A stretch of 64,000 nucleotides of DNA from JADMIH01 sp035274425 (GTDB lineage: Bacteria; Chloroflexota; Chloroflexia; QHBQ01; JADMIH01). A program made the position numbers and the translations under genes. Of this stretch, positions 40,491-49,600 are shown in pieces. The notes under the pieces were generated by a model. That model searched no databases, was not told the origin of the DNA, and saw only the letters and a list, made by a program, of their open reading frames with translations. Within the stretch, counting starts at the first letter, position 1; every line of letters begins with the position of its first letter. The stretch lies in assembly GCA_035274425.1 (NCBI GenBank), contig DATEOC010000059.1, forward strand, positions 124,001 to 188,000. Direction: 5' to 3'.

Positions 40491-41933
40491 GATGCGCACG
40501 ACATGCTCTACCAATGTATCGAAGTCCTGCATCTGGCTGCGGTGATTCGTTATCGCGCAACGGAGAGCATATTTACCTTTCACAGTTGTGCCTGATGGCA
40601 CCGCCACACCCGACTCCTGTACCTGGATCAACAGTTCCTCATTTAGAGCGTTCAACTGTCCGTTGCTCAGCCCCTCTCGTACGTACCTGAAGCAGACGAC
40701 ATTCAGGGCTACGGGTGCGACAAGCTCAAGATGAGGATTATTCTCCACTAGGTCTGCCAGGTGTTGCGCCTGCCGGACATTCTGGGCGATAACGCGCCCT
40801 ATCTTTTCGACGCCATAGGTCTTGAGCGCCATCCACACTTTCAACGCACGGAAGCCTCGCGTCAGCTGGATGCCGTAGTCAGAGAACCAGACCGGGCCTG
40901 CCGCGGTGCCTCTCTCCCCGTGCTTCAAGTAATCAGGTGTGAGTGTGAAAGTCTGGCGATGCGCTTCCCTGTCGCGGACCAGTACGCAACCTGCCTCGAA
41001 GGGCAAATAGACCCACTTGTGGAGATCGAACGCGATAGAGTCGGCGCGCTCCATGCCCGCGAGAAGAGGGCGAAGCTCCGGTGAGAGGTAGGCTAGCGCC
41101 CCGAATGCGCCGTCTATGTGGTACCAGAGGTTATGCTCGGCGGCTATATCTGCCAACTCATCGAGGGGGTCAATCGCGCCTGTGTTTACGGTGCCCGCGT
41201 TCCCTATCAAGCAGATAGGGTGCAGGCCCGCACCCAGGTCAGACTTGATAGTCCGTCGCAGAGCTTCTACGTCAACCTGGAATTTATCATTGACGGGGAT
41301 ACGACGTAGCGACCAGTTGCCCAGTCCCAGCACTTCTACTGCGCGTTGCAGCGAGGAGTGCATCTCGACGGAGGCGTACATAGTCATTGGCTTTGGTGAG
41401 GCGGAGACCCCTTCCTGGCGCACATCGAAGCCACAGCGGGCGTTACGTGCTACCGCTAGCCCCAGCAGGTTCGCCATCGAGCCACCGCTTACCAGGAGGC
41501 CGCTAGCTTCGACAGGGAAGCCAAGCATCTCCTTGCACCAGTCGATGACCTGCATCTCGACCCGGTTGGCAACGTGCTCGCCACCTCCGACGTTCGGGTT
41601 CATGCCCGCAGCCAGCATATCAGCCAGCACTCCAATAGGCGTGCTGTTGCCCATCACCCAGCCCCAGAAGCGCGGGTGAATATTGCCTAATGGGTAAGGC
41701 AAGATATTATTGCGGAACTCCTCGTATACCTCTTCGGGGGGCTGCTCGCCGGTCGGCAAGGGAGCGTGAAACGATTGCTGCACCTCTTCAGGCATTGGCT
41801 GCCAGACGGACCTCTCACGTACCGTCTCCAGGTAGGCGAACATATCGTCCAGCATACGGTGGCCGAGCGCGCGCAGCTCCGACCAGTCAGAAGGGTCAAG
41901 GGTCTCTTCCCTGGCAGAGACTTGGGAAAGCAT
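40464..41933 (-). CDS. pyridoxal phosphate-dependent group II decarboxylase
   Basis: 489 residues from ATG at 41933 with AAGGAG seven bases upstream. Like aromatic L-amino acid and glutamate-type decarboxylases it has LVSGGSMANLLGLAVARN, the cofactor-binding HIDGAFGALAYLS and the Schiff-base lysine in FDLHKWVYLPFEAG. The N-terminal domain with NIHPRFWGWV is typical of the group including tryptophan/DOPA decarboxylases. The substrate (aromatic amino acid or other) is not certain. The C-terminal MRET and TGA come from a GTGATGC/GTGAAAC array. Confidence 0.9.
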   Translation of the reverse strand: MLSQVSAREETLDPSDWSELRALGHRMLDDMFAYLETVRERSVWQPMPEEVQQSFHAPLPTGEQPPEEVYEEFRNNILPYPLGNIHPRFWGWVMGNSTPIGVLADMLAAGMNPNVGGGEHVANRVEMQVIDWCKEMLGFPVEASGLLVSGGSMANLLGLAVARNARCGFDVRQEGVSASPKPMTMYASVEMHSSLQRAVEVLGLGNWSLRRIPVNDKFQVDVEALRRTIKSDLGAGLHPICLIGNAGTVNTGAIDPLDELADIAAEHNLWYHIDGAFGALAYLSPELRPLLAGMERADSIAFDLHKWVYLPFEAGCVLVRDREAHRQTFTLTPDYLKHGERGTAAGPVWFSDYGIQLTRGFRALKVWMALKTYGVEKIGRVIAQNVRQAQHLADLVENNPHLELVAPVALNVVCFRYVREGLSNGQLNALNEELLIQVQESGVAVPSGTTVKGKYALRCAITNHRSQMQDFDTLVEHVVRIGDGLMRET

Positions 41934-41948
41934 TGTAGTTCTCCTTAG

Positions 41949-42076
41949 CTCCAAATTCAAAGTTCAAAGTTCAAGGTTCAAGGTTCAAAGAGACGTTCTG
42001 CAAGGTGGCACTCTTAGGATACCACAGAACAAGAAAACGTAACTCTTGAACTTTGAACCTTGAACCTTGAACTTTA
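41949..42076. repeat. inverted CAAAGTT arrays between decarboxylase and PAS-GGDEF genes
   Basis: CAAATTCAAAGTTCAAAGTT... (41952-41988) and CTTGAACTTTGAACCTTGAA... (42045-42076) are inverted arms bracketing about 55 bases. The right arm touches the stop codon of the PAS-GGDEF gene. Confidence 0.85.
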
Positions 42077-43876
42077 TTAGCGCCCGCTGAGTGCGGCCCA
42101 CTGCCCGCTTACGGCGCGGCGAGCGTTCATCACCATACGGTTGTGACCGCCCTCCTGGGCCTCGCGTAGCTGGTCGTTGAGCATTTCGAACAGCTCTCCT
42201 TGCGTGAGGCCTGTGTAGCGTGTGATGCATGAGCCGCCCACGCTGATGGTGATATTCTCGGTCACGGGGGTATCGGCCCAGTACGCGGTTCGTACGTTGC
42301 TTATCAGCTTCTCCCCGACTACAACCGTCCCTGCGGCATCTGTTGTGGGTAGCAACACCATAAACTGGTTGTCGCTCAAGCGCCCTATGAAATCCTCGGT
42401 GCGACAGGCATTTGTGATGATCTTCGCCACCTTCTTCAATATTTCCTCGGCTACGCTCTCTCCGTACTTGGCATATATCGTCTCGTACCTGTCTACATCA
42501 AGGAGCAGGCAGCCGAATGGGTAGGTGGCGGCGCGGCGACTTGTAAGCATCTGCTCCAGGTAAGCTTCCAGTGCGGAACGGTTCTTGACTCCTGTAAGTG
42601 GGTCGAGGAGTGCGCGCCTTTGCATCTCCTGCTCTTGTTCCTCAAGCAGCCGCTTCTCTTCCAGGAGGGAAGCCTGCATATCCTTGCCTTCTGCCAGGTC
42701 ACGCGTAACGAAGAGTATCTCCCGCCGCGCCCCGTAAGTGCCGAGGATAGGGCGTGCCCCCGTCTCTACCCAGGTATATTCCCCGTCCTTCCGGCGCACG
42801 CGGTAGGTAGCGCGCATGTGCTCGTCGGAGCCTGCGGCGTACCTCTGGAATGTCTTGGCGACTAATGGGAGGTCATCGGGATGGATGTAAAGACGGGCAT
42901 CGGTCCCCACCAGCTCCTGCGGCTCGTACCCTGTGAGACGCGCGCACGCCGGGCTTGCGAAGCGATAAATCCCCTTCAAATCGTGCATGGAGATCAACTC
43001 GTTGACGTTATCGCAAATCGCCATGTAGCGGTCATTCGCCAGGAGCAATTCGTCTTGCGCTGCCCTGCGCTCAGTGACATCGCTGAAGGCTGTTACCGCG
43101 AATAGAATTTCCCCGTTGGTGCCATATATGGGTGAGGCCCACGACTGCACCGGCACTGCATGGCCCGGCCACTTGACCTCCATGTCCTCTACTGTGGTGC
43201 TTTCGCCCGCCAGCGCCCTCGCCAGTGGAATCCGCTCTTCAGGGTAAGGGTCGTCCGTGCCCGTTATGTGCAGGGCGTGTAGGCCGGCCAGTGGGTCATC
43301 CGGTGCCTCCGGGGTAATGCCGATACCCAACAGCTCTTGCGCGGGCTTGTTGGCGTAATAAGCCATACCAGCGCCATCTATGACAAAAAGGCTCATCGGT
43401 ACGGCCTCCAGGAACTGGAAAAGCCTGTCTTCGCTTTCCAGATTCTCCTGGGACGTAGGGGGCGCGGGAGCGGTGGCAGGCAGCTCTGGAAGCGCGTTGA
43501 CCATGTAAATGAAGTGCAGAGGGCGGCCGGCACGGTCATAGTCTAGTGTGGCAGATACGGACGCAACGATAATCGTGCCGTCTTGCCGCATGAAGCGCTT
43601 ATCGATCTGGTATGATGACGGCTTTTCTTCCAGGGCACCCATCAGTAGATGCAATTCATCATCGAGGTCGTCGGGGTAAGTGATAGTCTGCACGTCAACT
43701 TCTTTGAGCTCTTGTTCAGAGTAGCCGAGAATCTTGCATAGCTCAGGGTTGGCGCGCTGGAAGCGCCCATTGGGTAGCAGGAGCGCCATACCCACATTCG
43801 CGTGCTCGAAGGCGAGCCAGAACTTGGAGTCGCTATTCTGGGTCTGGGTGGCGATTTGCCTCGGTTCGGCGCTCAT
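42077..43876 (-). CDS. triple PAS protein with degenerate GGDEF domain
   Basis: 599 residues, cytoplasmic (no signal or membrane helix). PAS domains at ~20-130 (NVGMALLLPNGRFQRANPELCKILGYSEQEL), ~150-265 (VIDGAGMAYYANKPAQELL) and ~280-400 (DLKGIYRFASPACARLTGYEPQEL, then a PAC motif). A coiled linker joins a GGDEF-type domain (~430-590: LDPLTGVKNRSALEAYLEQML...). The signature GGDEF is replaced by LSDNQ, so diguanylate cyclase activity is unlikely; it may bind GTP or sense ligands through PAS. AGAGGT precedes the ATG. Target unknown. Confidence 0.88.
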   Translation of the reverse strand: MSAEPRQIATQTQNSDSKFWLAFEHANVGMALLLPNGRFQRANPELCKILGYSEQELKEVDVQTITYPDDLDDELHLLMGALEEKPSSYQIDKRFMRQDGTIIVASVSATLDYDRAGRPLHFIYMVNALPELPATAPAPPTSQENLESEDRLFQFLEAVPMSLFVIDGAGMAYYANKPAQELLGIGITPEAPDDPLAGLHALHITGTDDPYPEERIPLARALAGESTTVEDMEVKWPGHAVPVQSWASPIYGTNGEILFAVTAFSDVTERRAAQDELLLANDRYMAICDNVNELISMHDLKGIYRFASPACARLTGYEPQELVGTDARLYIHPDDLPLVAKTFQRYAAGSDEHMRATYRVRRKDGEYTWVETGARPILGTYGARREILFVTRDLAEGKDMQASLLEEKRLLEEQEQEMQRRALLDPLTGVKNRSALEAYLEQMLTSRRAATYPFGCLLLDVDRYETIYAKYGESVAEEILKKVAKIITNACRTEDFIGRLSDNQFMVLLPTTDAAGTVVVGEKLISNVRTAYWADTPVTENITISVGGSCITRYTGLTQGELFEMLNDQLREAQEGGHNRMVMNARRAVSGQWAALSGR

Positions 43877-44234
43877 GTTGACCTCTTGGGGGCCTGGTCA
43901 ATTACGAATTACGAATTACGAATTACGGAGTGGCGGTAGGTGTCCGGGCCGAAAAGGGCATAGCCCATTCTCTGTACGTGGGCTTACAGATACCCAATGT
44001 AACAATACCCAATCGGGGAGGGTTTGGGGACGTGACCTTTATCCTATTCAGGGTAACACTTTATTCCCCTCATAGCAGTTACTATCCACTGGTCTTATGT
44101 AACTACTGTGCGTACATCTGTATTATTGACCTCTAACACATCGTCGTTCTGCGCTATCTGCCGTCGCTCCCCTCCTTTCTCCCCGACCGACACCTAGCGC
44201 GTAGCATCGTCACCTGGATAATGGAGTTGATGTT
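43877..44234. other. 358-base non-coding gap between divergent genes
   Basis: It carries an AATTACG heptamer array of about four units (43900-43926), near the start of the PAS-GGDEF gene, and otherwise unique sequence. The two flanking genes are divergent, so promoters should lie here, but none with good boxes is obvious. Confidence 0.6.
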
Positions 44235-46340
44235 ATGCGAATATTACGTTCCTTGCCTTCATGGCCCTGGCTGCGTATGAGCGCGGCCCTCTTGCTGCTG
44301 GCTATACAGCCATTGGCTTCCTCTACTGCTGCGCCTGCTTTGCTTGCGCCGTATGACTCGCCTCTCATGGTTGCCGCCGTTTCGCCCCAAAGCGCGACCG
44401 AAGGGGCTGTGCAATTGGTAGATTACAAGTACGCCCCGGCAGAGCTGAGCGTAGCGGTAGGCTCTACCGTTACATGGTCCAACGCGGGCGCTGACACTCA
44501 TAACGTCGCCATCGTCCAGGGGCCGGAGTTGTTTGTATCTCCCGTGCTAAGCCCCGGCGATACGGTGCGCTTCACTTTCACCAAGCCCGGCAAGTACCAC
44601 TACTTTTGCGAGTGGCACCCAATCATGCACGGGGATATTACAGTTACCGCGCCGGACGGGTCGGCGGAGAGTCCTCCCAGCGCGAGCGCCCGATTCTTCC
44701 ATGAGACAGGCAAGTGGGTGCGCGGCGATTTCCTGTCATATTGGCAGGAGCATGGTGGCCTTGCCCAGCAGGGATACCCCCTCTCGGAGGAGATAGTTGA
44801 GCGGAGCGACACCGACGGCAAGTTCTACACTGTGCAATACTTTGAGCGTGCCGTATTCGAGATGCACCCCGAAAATGCGGGTACCCAGTACGAGGTTCTA
44901 CTGTCGCTTATCGGCAACTTCAGCTACCGTCAGAAATACGTGGGTACAAGTGGTGCGCCCGGCCAGCAGCCAAATACATCCACAGGCTCGCTATTGTTCA
45001 GCGAGACGGGCAGGCGCTTGGGTGGCCCCTTCCTTGACTACTGGCAGCACAACGGGGGACTGGCTCAGCAGGGGTTGCCCATCTCGGACGAGTTCGAGGA
45101 GAAGAGCGCGCTTGACGGCAAGACTTATCGCGTGCAATATTTCGAGCGGGCCGTATTCGAGATGCACCCTGAGAACCAGACCCCTTATAACGTGCTCCTG
45201 TCCCAGCTAGGGAAGTTCCGGTTCAGCACACAGGCACTGAAAATTGAGAAGGCCGCATCCGGCGTCTACGCGGAGGGTATTTCGCAGGGGCCGGAGCACT
45301 ACCCACTCCTATCCGGCCCACATGCGGCTGCGGCGCTGAATGTGTGGATTTACCAGAACGACCCTCAGCCGGTGGTTGGGTGGGTAAACGAGCTTGGCGT
45401 CAAGTGGGTTATGCACCAGGTCTCCTGGTACCAGATCGAGCCTCAGCGAGGGGAATACTTGTGGGAGAAGCTCGATAGCGCGGTGGACGCCCTTTACAGC
45501 GCGGGTTTCAACGTCATCCTGCACCCGGTACATGCCCCTACGTGGTCGTGGGCGACCGATAAGCTAGGCTACCCGAAGGACCCTGCGGAGTTCGGGAGGT
45601 TTATGACGGTGCTGGCGCAACGCTACAAGGGTAAGGTAGCTGCATACCAGGTGTGGAACGAGCCGAACTTCGCTCACGAGACCGGCCCACACGCTTCGGT
45701 GTCTCACTACGCGGCTATCTTGAAGGCGGGGTATACGGCGATCAAGGCGATTGACTCGAAGGCTGTAGTAATCTCAGGTGCGCTGACGGGGACGGGCCTC
45801 AACGACCCATTCGTGGCGGTTGACGACGTGCTTTTCCTGGAAAGGATGTATGCCTACAACAGCGGCGAATTGAGAGGGTACTTCGACGTGCTGGGGGCGC
45901 ATCCCGGCTCAGCCGCCAATCCGCCTGAGACGCTATGGCCCGACAACCCGGGTACAGCCGCGGGGTGGACTAACCACGCCAGCTTTTACTTCAGGCGAGT
46001 GGAGCAACTCCGGCAGGTGATGGTGGAGAACGGCGACGCGCGCAAGCAGATATGGGTGACGGAGTTCGGGTGGTCCAGCATGGACCCTCCGGCGAAGGGG
46101 TTTGAGTACGCCGCCCTGAACAGCGAGCAACAGCAGGCCGATAACATAGGGCGCACCTTCCGTATGAGCCGGGACAAATACCCCTGGATGGGGCCGATGA
46201 TGGTCTTCAACCTCAACTTTGCCATGCCCAACGTCGCACCCGACCCCACCGATGAACGTATAGGCTGGAGCCTGATAAGGCGTGACGGCACCAAGCGCCC
46301 TTCCTTCTTCGCGGTGCAGGAATATGCTTTGGGGCGATAA
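44235..46340 (+). CDS. secreted cupredoxin-repeat-glycosidase protein
   Basis: 701 residues with a signal peptide (1-33). Residues ~58-135 form a plastocyanin-like domain with copper ligands in DTHNVAIV and KYHYFCEWHPIMHG (His, Cys, His, Met). Residues ~150-235 and ~250-330 are two copies of a module with HGGLAQQG(Y/L)P(L/I)S and QYFERAVFEMHPEN. Residues ~360-700 resemble a clan A glycosidase, with acid/base Glu in QVWNEPNF and nucleophile Glu in IWVTEFGWSS. Extracellular. The substrate is unknown; a GH39/GH5-like fold is likely. Copper binding plus a glycosidase is an unusual combination. Confidence 0.8.
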   Translation: MRILRSLPSWPWLRMSAALLLLAIQPLASSTAAPALLAPYDSPLMVAAVSPQSATEGAVQLVDYKYAPAELSVAVGSTVTWSNAGADTHNVAIVQGPELFVSPVLSPGDTVRFTFTKPGKYHYFCEWHPIMHGDITVTAPDGSAESPPSASARFFHETGKWVRGDFLSYWQEHGGLAQQGYPLSEEIVERSDTDGKFYTVQYFERAVFEMHPENAGTQYEVLLSLIGNFSYRQKYVGTSGAPGQQPNTSTGSLLFSETGRRLGGPFLDYWQHNGGLAQQGLPISDEFEEKSALDGKTYRVQYFERAVFEMHPENQTPYNVLLSQLGKFRFSTQALKIEKAASGVYAEGISQGPEHYPLLSGPHAAAALNVWIYQNDPQPVVGWVNELGVKWVMHQVSWYQIEPQRGEYLWEKLDSAVDALYSAGFNVILHPVHAPTWSWATDKLGYPKDPAEFGRFMTVLAQRYKGKVAAYQVWNEPNFAHETGPHASVSHYAAILKAGYTAIKAIDSKAVVISGALTGTGLNDPFVAVDDVLFLERMYAYNSGELRGYFDVLGAHPGSAANPPETLWPDNPGTAAGWTNHASFYFRRVEQLRQVMVENGDARKQIWVTEFGWSSMDPPAKGFEYAALNSEQQQADNIGRTFRMSRDKYPWMGPMMVFNLNFAMPNVAPDPTDERIGWSLIRRDGTKRPSFFAVQEYALGR

Positions 46341-46368
46341 GCGCCTCAACCCTAACCCAAATCAACAT

Positions 46369-46422
46369 TTTCTTTTATCTCGATTTTCCGCCTTGCAAGG
46401 TGGAAAATCGAGATAAAAGAAA
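46369..46422. terminator. 26-bp hairpin between convergent genes
   Basis: TTTCTTTTATCTCGATTTTC... pairs with its complement with one G-T exception around a minimal loop centred on TGCA. It sits between stops at 46340 (plus) and 46432 (minus), where a bidirectional terminator is expected. Confidence 0.8.
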
Positions 46423-46431
46423 GAACTGCGC

Positions 46432-48627
46432 TCAGTATCCCAGGTACTGTGCAAATATTCCTGTCAGGTCCACTTTCGAGTGCTTTTGCAGCATAACCAT
46501 GAGGTCGTGGGGAGCGGCGCGCTTGAGCTTGAAGGTGGCATAATAGTCCTTGAGCGCGTCGTAAAAGGCGGCGTCGCCCATCACCACCCGGACTTTGTTT
46601 AGCATCACTACTCCCGTGTCGTACACGGCGGCGGTGTACTGGCGCTCTGATTCGAAGCCACTGTACACCCCTGACGATACGGGTCTGGTTGTGGTAGCCG
46701 CGCCCGACATGGAGGCCCAGGAGCGGGCGTACTGGTCGGGGAAATTGGCGCGCACGTACTCGGCGGTAATGTAGGTAGTCATCGCTTCGTCCAGCCAGGG
46801 GTTGGTAAGCTGGTTGCTGCCGATGGTCGAGTAGAACCACTGGTGCCCCACCTCGTGCGCGGGGATATACCACGTCCAGTTGCCCGGGGTCGTGCCCAGC
46901 CTCAGCCATGAAGTCGGCACGAAGTATGCCATCGGGTATTCCTGTGCGTAATTGTCGGTAGGCTCAAGTGGCACGCCCATCTCCGCTACTGTATATGTGT
47001 CGAAGGGGTAGGGGCCGATCTGCTTCTCGTACCATGCGAACGCAGGGGCTACGAGGTCTAGCTGCCGCTGGCCGTCGGTGCGATGCTCCGGCAGGAAATA
47101 AGCGCGCATAGTAGTCTTTCCAACCTTGCGCGCCATGCTGGTATCGCTCAGGGGATTGATGAAGCGTGGAGAGACCACATAGGCCACGTCTCGCACGCTC
47201 TCTGCGCTGAACTTCCAACTGGAGGATTGTGGCTGGCTCGCCGTTATTCGCCCCGTGCCGCCGACCACCAGCTTCTCATTCCCTGCGGGCTTGATCTCGA
47301 CTGTGTAATCGGAGGTAGAGTAATGGCCGAGATCGCCCAGTTGGGAATACGGGTAGAAGGACCAGCCGCCGTTCTCCCAGGGGACCACCGTGGGGAGCGC
47401 ATCTCCCAGGCTCAAGATGTCGTTTGCTTTGTCATATCCTGTGCGCCCGCCTACGGGTCGCGGCTTCAAGTCAAAAGTGAGGTCTAAGGTCACTCTTGCG
47501 CCTGGAGGGAGAGGTTGGACGAGGGGTATTTCCAGGTTGACCCCATGAAGCCAGCGGATTGGAACTTCTTTACCGTACGCAATAGCGCTACGTAATGTGA
47601 AGACGCCTTCCCAGTGATGCCAGGCGGCCCGCAGCACTACGCGGTCAAGGGGCTTGCCAGTGTTGTTGGTAAGCTCGATGAGCTGTTGTACGTTAGTAGT
47701 TCGGGTTGGGGCAGTTCCTACAGTGATGCTGACCGCGTACCTGGTGTCTAACTTCGCTTCATGCATATTGGCGTAGCGCCACGTATAGTAATGCCGCCCC
47801 ACGTTGCCCATCTCGACTTGAGAGGCAGGTGGGTTTGCGGGGTTGAAGGTGAGCGCGCGTCGCTCGAACAGCTGCACCAGCACGAGGGTCTCCTGACCAT
47901 TGACAGGTGCGCGCACCCAGTATGGCTCGGTGATGGGATAGCCGAGGGTATATAACCACTCGAAGTTACCTGGCCTCCCTTGAGAGTTGGCGAAGCTCCA
48001 GAAGACGTCAGCCCAGTTGTGCCCCGTCGCAGGCTCGTATCGTGTGAAGGTGACGCTTGCGGGCGCTCTGTCCAGTTGAGTAAGCTTACCGTCCTTGCCC
48101 AGGAGGGCTGAAAGTGGTTGGCCCTGGTGGTTCTGGCTAGGCGCTTGCAGGCCAGCGAAGGTGGCATAGGTGGGAGTGGCGGAGTCGCCGTCGCCTGTAA
48201 CATGCACATTCGCTGGTCCGATGCTGTAATAGCTATTGTCACCCACCTGCGCCCTGCCGGATACCATCTCGCGCACCAGCAGGCCGCTGGTGACGAACCA
48301 GGGAGACTCAGGGTCAGCATCGGGGTCATTGATTTCGAGCCGCCCCTTGTCGAAATACTGGACGAGGTGGTTACCCTGTGGTGTATCTAAATACGGCTCG
48401 TAATTTGTGTAGAACGGACCTGGACCCCAGAGCCATGTCCCTTTTGCCTGTCCGGAGGCAACCTGGGCGTCATCTCGTTGCCAGATAGCCCGTATCTCCG
48501 GCGCGGCGAAGCCCTCTGGCGGTGCGGCGCTCGCCATTGTGGGAGCTTGCAGGATTGCAGCGAGAGGGTAGAAGCAGAGAGCGATTATCTGAAGCGTTCG
48601 TGCTATCTGTGGGCGAAGGATGTTCAT
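46432..48627 (-). CDS. secreted M1-like metallopeptidase with N-terminal module
   Basis: 731 residues; signal peptide 1-~35. Residues ~45-320 are a module (IWQRDDAQVASGQAKGTWLWG; HLVQYFDKGRLEINDP; LFERRALTFNPANPP) shared with the protein at 55.7-57.3 kb. Residues ~325-730 are a gluzincin peptidase: zinc motif PAHEVGHQWFY and the third ligand in NPWLDEAMTTY, with the M1-type substrate groove and a C-terminal helical part. It should cleave peptides outside the cell. Its start overlaps the thpR stop by 4 nt (ATGA), so it is coupled to thpR. Confidence 0.88.
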   Translation of the reverse strand: MNILRPQIARTLQIIALCFYPLAAILQAPTMASAAPPEGFAAPEIRAIWQRDDAQVASGQAKGTWLWGPGPFYTNYEPYLDTPQGNHLVQYFDKGRLEINDPDADPESPWFVTSGLLVREMVSGRAQVGDNSYYSIGPANVHVTGDGDSATPTYATFAGLQAPSQNHQGQPLSALLGKDGKLTQLDRAPASVTFTRYEPATGHNWADVFWSFANSQGRPGNFEWLYTLGYPITEPYWVRAPVNGQETLVLVQLFERRALTFNPANPPASQVEMGNVGRHYYTWRYANMHEAKLDTRYAVSITVGTAPTRTTNVQQLIELTNNTGKPLDRVVLRAAWHHWEGVFTLRSAIAYGKEVPIRWLHGVNLEIPLVQPLPPGARVTLDLTFDLKPRPVGGRTGYDKANDILSLGDALPTVVPWENGGWSFYPYSQLGDLGHYSTSDYTVEIKPAGNEKLVVGGTGRITASQPQSSSWKFSAESVRDVAYVVSPRFINPLSDTSMARKVGKTTMRAYFLPEHRTDGQRQLDLVAPAFAWYEKQIGPYPFDTYTVAEMGVPLEPTDNYAQEYPMAYFVPTSWLRLGTTPGNWTWYIPAHEVGHQWFYSTIGSNQLTNPWLDEAMTTYITAEYVRANFPDQYARSWASMSGAATTTRPVSSGVYSGFESERQYTAAVYDTGVVMLNKVRVVMGDAAFYDALKDYYATFKLKRAAPHDLMVMLQKHSKVDLTGIFAQYLGY

Positions 48628-49226
48628 GTGAGTTCTGTCGTTCGCAGGCGTGTATAGACCGAACCACCCTGCCTCAACTCGCTCTGCATGAGACTGATGG
48701 AGGCGACGGGGAAACTCACTTTTGGCGGAGGGTCGCGCTTGATACGTGCCAGGGCGTCAGCAATCGCGGCGCGGGCCTCTTCGTCGGCGTGCCCCCTCAC
48801 CCGTGCAAGGGTCAGGTGCGGGCTGAAGGTGTCATCCGGCTTGTAGCCGAGAGCCTGAAGCTCCCGGTGCACCGAGTTCGCGAGGGAACGTAAGGGATCA
48901 ATATCTCCCTCGACCCCGATCCACAGCACGCGCGGCCTGCGCTCATTGGGGAAGACGCCGGGTTGGCCTGTATGCAGGGTGAAAGGGTCAGCTCCCTGAC
49001 ACGCCTTGTCCATCGCCCCCTTGATCAGGCTGATAAGACGGATAGGGACATCTCCGAGAAACTGCAATGTGAGGTGCAGACCCCCCGGCCTGGCCCACCT
49101 CAGCGCGCGCTCATGTGGCCCCAGCCACCCCGCGATGCGGTTCTGCGTATCGTGGAGTGATTGTTGAACGCCAGATGGAAGCTCGATAGCGATGAAGGTG
49201 CGTACAGTAGCCTGGATCGTAGTCAT
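48624..49226 (-). CDS. thpR: RNA 2',3'-cyclic phosphodiesterase (2H family)
   Basis: 200 residues from ATG at 49226 (GGAGGG nine bases upstream). FIAIELPSGVQQSL, then the first catalytic tetrapeptide HLTL in GGLHLTLQFLGDV and the second in FSPHLTLARVR define the ThpR/LigT 2H phosphoesterase family. It opens 2',3'-cyclic phosphates on RNA and can ligate tRNA halves in vitro. Translationally coupled to the M1 peptidase. Confidence 0.93.
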   Translation of the reverse strand: MTTIQATVRTFIAIELPSGVQQSLHDTQNRIAGWLGPHERALRWARPGGLHLTLQFLGDVPIRLISLIKGAMDKACQGADPFTLHTGQPGVFPNERRPRVLWIGVEGDIDPLRSLANSVHRELQALGYKPDDTFSPHLTLARVRGHADEEARAAIADALARIKRDPPPKVSFPVASISLMQSELRQGGSVYTRLRTTELT

Positions 49227-49600
49227 GCGTCGGCCCTCCACAAAAGTGTCCTGGTAGTATATCCCAAGGGCGGATGTTCAGCCAGACAGAGCATTGTCCA
49301 CCTATATACCTTCGTCAAAAGCGCACCGCACATAGACTTCTCTTAAGATGTGCGGTGCGCTTTTTGTCTCTCTATGCTGGGAGAGAGTTAGGGGGAAGTA
49401 GGGGCCAGGGGCCATGTGTCCTTTGCCGCAAGAGGTCAAAACCTAACCTCCGATAGGGATTCCTTAACAGCGGAGGTTAGGTTCCAGGTAGGATGGCGTT
49501 TCTGATGCTTGGAGAATCTAATCTAGCAATAGACTTCTCTTAAGATGGGAAGATTAGTTTGTAGCCCTCTCCACCGCCCTTACCTCTCTAGTCTATACGC
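49227..49600. other. 374-base gap holding the composite element copy B
   Basis: Between the start of thpR and the end of the GT87-like gene; no gene fits. The composite three-hairpin element occupies 49316-49557. Confidence 0.7.
49316..49557. repeat. composite three-hairpin element, copy B
   Basis: Hairpin 1 (49316-49366): CAAAAGCGCACCGCACAT pairs with its inverted copy around AGACTTCTCTTAAG. Hairpin 2 (49440-49483): AACCTAACCTCCG/CGGAGGTTAGGTT. Hairpin 3 (49518-49557): CTAATCT/AGATTAG enclosing the same loop motif. Copy A at 24.3 kb has all parts, with hairpins 2 and 3 in the opposite orientation and different stem bases. Confidence 0.85.

Noticed and set aside
40283..40690. A 135-codon plus-strand frame with GRRTTDD repeats
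   Set aside because: It is an artefact of the GACGACG array, which is free of stop codons, plus antisense sequence of the decarboxylase gene.
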